Positions 4,973 through 8,944 of a stretch of DNA of 8,944 nucleotides are shown piece by piece. Position numbers and translations under genes: made by a program. Below the pieces are notes generated by a model. It made no database searches and was not told the DNA's origin. It was given only the letters and a program-made list of their open reading frames with translations. Where the stretch lies: positions 1 through 8,944 of the forward strand of contig JAITCV010000221.1 in NCBI GenBank assembly GCA_031282905.1, read 5' to 3'. Positions within the stretch are counted from its first letter, which is position 1; every line of letters begins with the position of its first letter. Source of the stretch: Azoarcus sp. GTDB taxonomy: Bacteria > Pseudomonadota > Gammaproteobacteria > Burkholderiales > Rhodocyclaceae.

Positions 4973-6252
4973 TTCGCCACCCGCGAGCTGGTCAATGACA
5001 ATCGGGTCGACAGGACTTCGAGGAAGGCTTTGTAGAAATGCATTCGGCAGGTGTCCGAGGCATGTTGCAGGGCCACGGCGCGGATGGTGAGCACCCGGGC
5101 CACGGTGGTGGCCGCGACCGAGGCGGAGCGCACGCCGTTACCGGCGGAGAAAAGCGCGATTTCGCCGAAACAATCGCCCGCGGTGAGGATGTCGAGCAGT
5201 TTGCCGTTTCTCAGCACTTGCGCTTCGCCCGCAGCGAGAAAGCAGATGTGGTCTCCGGATTCGCCTTCCTTGAGGATGACCGTGCCGGGCTGTACCTGGT
5301 TCCATTGCGCGAAGCCGATGATTTCCCACAATTCGGCGTCGTTGAAATCGCGGAAAAACGCCATGGCGCGCAGGGATTGGAATTTTTCGGTATCGGGCAG
5401 GGTCTGGGCGTCGTGTTCGATTTCGCGGTTGCGGAAGGCGAGCGCGAGGTCGTGGGAAAACTCGGCCCAGTTTTGATAGCGGTGGTCGATGTCCTTTTCC
5501 ATCGCGCGGCTCACGATGGCGCAGAACGCATGGGGAATGTCCGCGCGATAGGTGAGCGGCGACGGCGGGGTTTCGTTGGCGATGCGGTATATCAGGCTGT
5601 AATTGTTGTCGGCATCGAACGGCAGCCGCCCGGTGAGAAGCTGGTACATCACCACGCCAAGCGAATAAATGTCGGTGCGGTGGTCGAGCGGGGCTTCTCG
5701 CACCTGCTGCGGCGACATGTAGGCCGGGGAGCCAAGGTTGGCGACCTGGGTGGCGTCGCTCGCACTGTGGAGAGCGGCGCCGAAATCGGTGATCTTGATA
5801 TCGCTGCCTCCGGGGCTCGCGAGCAGGATATTGGCGGGCTTGATGTCACGATGGGTGACGCCCTTGCGAAAGGCATAGTCGAGCGCGCGCGTGCATTTGA
5901 AGATGATCTCGATCACCTGCTCGAACGGCGCCAGTTTGCCGGGCTGGATGATTTGTTCGAGGGTGCCGCCGGGGACGTATTCCATGACCACGTAGGCATT
6001 GTCTTCATCGAGCACCGCGTCGAAGATCTGCACGATGTGGGGGTGGATGAGTTTGCCCGCGAGCGAGGCTTCATTGACCAGCAACTGGCGGTGGAGCCGG
6101 ATGTTGTGGGGAGTGCGCGCCATGCCGGGGTCGAGATGTTTCACCGCGACTTCGCGCTGGTGGAACGAGTCCCAGGCGAGGTAGACCATGCTGCTCGCGC
6201 CCGCGCCGATCAGGCGGCGGATGTCGTATTTGCCGATTTTCATCAGGGACAT
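4966..6252 (-). CDS. Ser/Thr protein kinase with C-terminal cyclic-nucleotide-binding-like domain
   Basis: This is a 428-residue soluble protein. The Hanks-type kinase domain spans about 8-275: glycine loop GAGASS (16-21), Lys38 in VAVK, helix-C Glu61, catalytic HRDIKPAN (134-141), DFG at 156-158, GSPAYMSPQQ in place of the usual APE-containing loop, and DIYSLGV. The second domain spans about 296-410 and resembles CNB (Crp/PKA regulatory) domains: FFRDFNDAELWEII, PGTVILKEGESGD, then GDCFGEIALFSAGNGVRSAS with Glu364 and Arg375, the positions that contact sugar and phosphate in ligand-binding members. No transmembrane or DNA-binding segment is seen. It should phosphorylate Ser/Thr, perhaps gated by cAMP, cGMP or another ligand; the target is unknown. 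The ATG at 6252 lies three bases after the argH stop, so co-transcription with argH is very likely. A second Met (6243) just downstream is an alternative start; neither has a clear Shine-Dalgarno. Confidence 0.9.
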   Translation of the reverse strand: MSLMKIGKYDIRRLIGAGASSMVYLAWDSFHQREVAVKHLDPGMARTPHNIRLHRQLLVNEASLAGKLIHPHIVQIFDAVLDEDNAYVVMEYVPGGTLEQIIQPGKLAPFEQVIEIIFKCTRALDYAFRKGVTHRDIKPANILLASPGGSDIKITDFGAALHSASDATQVANLGSPAYMSPQQVREAPLDHRTDIYSLGVVMYQLLTGRLPFDADNNYSLIYRIANETPPSPLTYRADIPHAFCAIVSRAMEKDIDHRYQNWAEFSHDLALAFRNREIEHDAQTLPDTEKFQSLRAMAFFRDFNDAELWEIIGFAQWNQVQPGTVILKEGESGDHICFLAAGEAQVLRNGKLLDILTAGDCFGEIALFSAGNGVRSASVAATTVARVLTIRAVALQHASDTCRMHFYKAFLEVLSTRLSLTSSRVANA

Positions 6253-6255
6253 GGT

Positions 6256-7710
6256 CTAGCCCAGGCGTGCGCGCGCGCGCGCAATGGCCGCGCGCACCGT
6301 GTCGGGCGCAGTGCCGCCGATGTGCGCGCGCGACGCCAGCGAGCCGGCGATGCTCAGTACCGTGAAAACGTCCCCGTCCAGCCGGGAAGCCGCGCCGGGA
6401 ACGGCGGCCATCGCCGCTTTCAGTTCGTCGAGCGTCAACGCGGGCAGATCCTTGCCCAGTTCCCTGGCCGCGCGCACCGCCCGCGCCACCGCTTCGTGCG
6501 CGTCACGGAAAGGCAGACCGCGCTTGACCAGATAGTCGGCGAGATCGGTCGCGGTGGCATGACCTTGCGATAGTGCGGCGAGCATGTTGTCGGCTCTGAC
6601 ATGAATGCCGGCGATCATTTCGGCATAGATGCGCAAGGTATCGATTACCGTATCGGCGGCATCGAACAGGGGTTCCTTGTCTTCCTGATTGTCCTTGTTG
6701 TAGGCCAACGGCTGCCCCTTCATCAGGGTGAGCAAGGCGACCAGATGGCCGTTTATCCGTCCGGTCTTGCCACGCACGAGTTCGGGCACGTCGGGGTTTT
6801 TCTTCTGCGGCATGATCGACGAGCCGGTGCAGTAACGGTCGAGGAGGACGATGAAGCCCACGCGTGGGGACATCCACAGGATCAGTTCTTCCGAGAAGCG
6901 CGAGAGGTGGGTCATCAGCAGCGCGCAGGCGGCGCAGAATTCGATGGCGAAATCACGATCGGAGACTGCGTCGAGCGAGTTCTCGCACACGGCCTCGAAA
7001 CCGAGTTCGGCGGCGACGAATTCGCGGTCGATCGGGTAGCTGGTGCCCGCGAGCGCCGCCGCGCCCAGCGGCAGGCTGTTCATCCGGCGGCGGCAATCGG
7101 TAAACCGTTCGGCATCGCGCCGGGTCATTTCGTAATAGGCCATCAGGTGATGGCCGAACGTCACCGGCTGGGCGACCTGCAAGTGGGTAAACCCCGGCAG
7201 CGGCGTGGCGGCGTGCTGTTCGGCGACGGCGAGCAGCGCGCGTTGGAATTCGCCGATCAGGAGGAGAATCTGGTCGGTGGCCTCGCGCAGCCACAGGCGG
7301 ATGTCGGTGGCGACCTGGTCGTTGCGGCTGCGCCCGGTGTGGAGGCGCTTGCCCGCGTCGCCGACCAGCGCGGTGAGGCGCTTTTCGATGTTGAGGTGTA
7401 CGTCCTCGTCGTCGAGGTTCCAGGCGAATTCCCCACGTTCGATCTCACCCCTGATCGTTGCCATGCCGTGCTCGATGGCGGCGAGGTCGGTTCCGGCGAT
7501 GATGCCCTGGCGGGCAAGCATGCGGGCGTGGGCCAGCGAGCCGCGAATATCCTGCATCGCCATGCGCTGGTCAAAATCCACCGAGGCGGTGTAGCGTTTG
7601 ACCAATTCGGAGACGGGTTCGGAAAAAAGCCCCGACCAGGTTTTGGCCGCGGGGGCTGAATCCGCGGAAGCTGAATCGATGGCCGGAGCAGGAGAACTCT
7701 TTTCTGTCAT
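6256..7710 (-). CDS. argH: Argininosuccinate lyase
   Basis: This 484-residue member of the fumarase/aspartase superfamily cleaves argininosuccinate to arginine and fumarate, the last step of arginine synthesis; it acts as a cytosolic tetramer. Visible motifs are HTGRSRNDQVATD (124-136), GFTHLQVAQP with His176, the signature GSSIMPQKKNPD (296-307) holding the catalytic serine, and YNKDNQEDKEPLFD (337-350). An N-terminal stretch of about 22 residues rich in Ala, Ser and Pro precedes the usual TWSG start and has no alternative Met before residue 50, so it appears to be real protein. The family motif GGRF/SGRF reads SGLF here: Leu28 replaces the conserved Arg. The sequence before the ATG shows no good Shine-Dalgarno. 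The gene is divergent from algZ and followed three bases later by the kinase-CNB gene. Confidence 0.95.
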   Translation of the reverse strand: MTEKSSPAPAIDSASADSAPAAKTWSGLFSEPVSELVKRYTASVDFDQRMAMQDIRGSLAHARMLARQGIIAGTDLAAIEHGMATIRGEIERGEFAWNLDDEDVHLNIEKRLTALVGDAGKRLHTGRSRNDQVATDIRLWLREATDQILLLIGEFQRALLAVAEQHAATPLPGFTHLQVAQPVTFGHHLMAYYEMTRRDAERFTDCRRRMNSLPLGAAALAGTSYPIDREFVAAELGFEAVCENSLDAVSDRDFAIEFCAACALLMTHLSRFSEELILWMSPRVGFIVLLDRYCTGSSIMPQKKNPDVPELVRGKTGRINGHLVALLTLMKGQPLAYNKDNQEDKEPLFDAADTVIDTLRIYAEMIAGIHVRADNMLAALSQGHATATDLADYLVKRGLPFRDAHEAVARAVRAARELGKDLPALTLDELKAAMAAVPGAASRLDGDVFTVLSIAGSLASRAHIGGTAPDTVRAAIARARARLG

Positions 7711-7823
7711 AATGCGTCGATATCGGGAAAGCGCCGCGTGGTCCGTGTGGCTGACGGCGCTTCGTTTGAATGTTGAGATTCGAGATTTCCAATGCGTGGC
7801 CGGCTTGCCCGGACGCCTGACCG
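7711..7823. promoter_or_regulatory. Divergent promoter region argH / algZ
   Basis: These 113 bases must hold the promoters of both argH (leftward) and algZ (rightward), given their divergent arrangement. I see no confident -35/-10 pair for either. The most visible structure is a 7-base near-repeat GAGATTC GAGATTT (7775-7788) in an AT-richer stretch. Confidence 0.4.
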
Positions 7824-8849
7824 ATGGCGAGTATAAAACAAAAGCCTTCCCTGCCCGGAAGCTCCTCCTTGCCGGATTTCCGCAACATGGGGGTGATTTT
7901 TCGCGTGTTGCTGGTGGTGAATCTGCTCGCGGCCCTCACCGCGCTGATTCGCGCGGACGATATCGTGAAGCTGGCCGCCGAGATGATGATGATGGCGGCG
8001 CGGGTGGAATTGCCGCTGTTCGTCATCCTGAGCGCGCTCTATATGCTGGCGCCGTGGTTTGCGCGCTTGTCGGCATTGCGCGCGTGCGCCTTGCTCGCCA
8101 GTGTGGTGCTCGCCTCCACGCTGGCGATGTGGCCGGTGCTCGCCAATGCCGATGACAACCTGTGGCGATGGTCGATGTGGGCGGTCGCCGCGACCACCAT
8201 CTGCCTCAGCTATTTCGAATATCGCACCCAGATGTTCTCGCCCGCGCTCACCGAAGCCAGGCTGCTGGCGCTCACCGCCCGTATCCGCCCGCATTTCCTG
8301 TTCAATTCGCTCAATGCCGTGCTCGGGGTCATTCGCTCCGACCCGCGGCGCGCGGAGCAGGGACTGGAAGAACTCGCGGATCTGTTCCGCGTCTTCATGC
8401 GCGACAAACGCGACCTGGTGCCGCTGGGCGATGAAATTGCTCTCTGCGAGCGCTATATCAACCTGGAGACCCTGCGCCTGGGCGACAAGTTGCGCGTGCG
8501 CTGGGATGTCGCCGGAACTCGCGCGAATATACCGTTGGGACGGGTGAAAGTGCCTCCGCTCCTGCTCCAGCCCCTGCTTGAAAACGCGGTATACCATGGC
8601 ATCGAGCCGACCCTGCACGGCGGCGAGATCATCGTGCGCATCGGGGTGCGCCATAATGATCTGTTGCTTGAAGTCGATAACCCCGTGGCCGAATCCCACC
8701 CTCACCATAGCGGCAACAAAATGGCCCTGGACAACATCCGTGAACGCCTGATGCTCTATTACGATCTCGAAGCCGACCTGATCAGTTTTCGCCGTCATGG
8801 GCGTTACCGTGTGCGGGTGCGGCTGCCCATGCGGAAATCCTCACGATGA
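7824..8849 (+). CDS. algZ: Membrane sensor histidine kinase, AlgZ/LytS type
   Basis: This 341-residue kinase belongs to the His_kinase (LytS/AlgZ) group. About four hydrophobic segments (near 23-42, 62-80, 86-107, 115-132) anchor it in the inner membrane without a large periplasmic domain. Then come the phosphoacceptor block RIRPHFLFNSLNAV with His157, the N-box LLENAVYHGIEP with Asn254, and NKMALDNIRERL in place of the glycine-rich G-box, which is typical of AlgZ rather than LytS. The LPDFRN text before the first membrane segment is also AlgZ-like. The ATG at 7824 has only a weak GGACG before it, so the start could be off by a few codons. The gene overlaps the response regulator by ATGA (8846-8849). 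In pseudomonads AlgZ/AlgR controls alginate, type IV pili and virulence; the regulon here is unknown. The order argH, divergent, then algZ-algR is conserved in beta- and gammaproteobacteria. Confidence 0.9.
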   Translation: MASIKQKPSLPGSSSLPDFRNMGVIFRVLLVVNLLAALTALIRADDIVKLAAEMMMMAARVELPLFVILSALYMLAPWFARLSALRACALLASVVLASTLAMWPVLANADDNLWRWSMWAVAATTICLSYFEYRTQMFSPALTEARLLALTARIRPHFLFNSLNAVLGVIRSDPRRAEQGLEELADLFRVFMRDKRDLVPLGDEIALCERYINLETLRLGDKLRVRWDVAGTRANIPLGRVKVPPLLLQPLLENAVYHGIEPTLHGGEIIVRIGVRHNDLLLEVDNPVAESHPHHSGNKMALDNIRERLMLYYDLEADLISFRRHGRYRVRVRLPMRKSSR

Positions 8850-8944
8850 ACACCGCGAGCAGCCCACGCCCCTTGCGCGTGCTGATCGTCGATGACGAAG
8901 CCCCGGCGCGGACGCGCCTGCGCGATCTGCTCGACGACATTGCC
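8846..8944 (+). CDS. algR: Response regulator, AlgR/LytR type (partial, N-terminus)
   Basis: The frame from the ATG at 8846 gives 33 residues up to the window edge, including LRVLIVDDEAPARTRLRDLL. The paired Asp at 16-17 form the acidic pocket of a CheY-like receiver domain, and VDDEAPAR is common in AlgR/LytTR regulators. The phosphoacceptor Asp and the expected LytTR DNA-binding domain lie beyond the window. The ATGA overlap with algZ implies translational coupling and a cognate pair. In related genomes hemC often follows algR, which cannot be checked here. Confidence 0.85.
   Translation, partial: MNTASSPRPLRVLIVDDEAPARTRLRDLLDDIA

Noticed and set aside
5038..6573. 511-codon open frame on the plus strand opposite the kinase and argH
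   Set aside because: It crosses two solid genes on the other strand, has no known motif and shows shadow-type composition; the kinase and lyase motifs fix the minus strand as coding.
6601..7659. 352-codon plus-strand frame opposite argH
   Set aside because: Antisense to argH, no domain recognised, and produced by the codon bias of the real gene.
7979..7994. Four consecutive ATG codons (MMMM) as a possible internal start or repeat of interest
   Set aside because: They lie in the middle of algZ between membrane segments, have no ribosome site before them and are simple codon repetition.
7707..8798. 363-codon minus-strand frame opposite algZ
   Set aside because: Antisense to a kinase with intact H- and N-boxes; rich in His, Gln and Arg with no family resemblance.

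Overview
The window looks like a GC-rich betaproteobacterial chromosome. The main taxonomic clues are an EPSP synthase joined to a CMP kinase in one frame, a layout known from betaproteobacteria, and argH transcribed divergently from an AlgZ/AlgR-type sensor and regulator pair, an arrangement familiar from beta- and gammaproteobacteria. Protein wording throughout also fits (for example the Cmk P-loop and the glutaredoxin CGFS motif). I would not name a genus. No rRNA, tRNA, CRISPR array or intact insertion sequence is visible.

Layout. Bases 1-64 hold the last codons of an upstream gene, probably an EAL-domain protein. Bases 65-236 are intergenic and carry a perfect 28-bp palindrome. Bases 237-2216 (+) encode a 659-residue AroA-Cmk fusion. 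Bases 2213-2494 (+) hold a decayed C-terminal fragment of an AAA-ATPase/PD-(D/E)XK family gene, where betaproteobacteria normally keep rpsA. Bases 2489-3307 (-) encode an inositol-monophosphatase-family enzyme and 3413-4204 (-) encode YaaA, probably one transcription unit. Bases 4205-4613 are a roughly 400-bp divergent intergenic region with a 34-bp nested dyad and a plausible promoter. Bases 4614-4943 (+) encode the monothiol glutaredoxin GrxD. Bases 4966-6252 (-) encode a Ser/Thr kinase with a C-terminal cyclic-nucleotide-binding-like domain, three bases behind argH (6256-7710, -). After a divergent promoter region, 7824-8849 (+) encodes an AlgZ/LytS-type histidine kinase, overlapping by ATGA the first 33 codons of an AlgR/LytR-type response regulator that leaves the window.

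Functions. The genes are mostly housekeeping: aromatic amino acid synthesis and pyrimidine nucleotide salvage in one polypeptide, arginine synthesis, iron-sulfur/redox homeostasis (GrxD) and peroxide/iron stress (YaaA), plus two signalling systems on either side of the argH promoter region. The least ordinary parts are the kinase-CNB protein in the argH operon, the serine in the AroA active-site loop where class I enzymes usually have proline, the gene debris around aroA-cmk, and the two strong dyads in non-coding DNA. I found no new defence or mobile system here.
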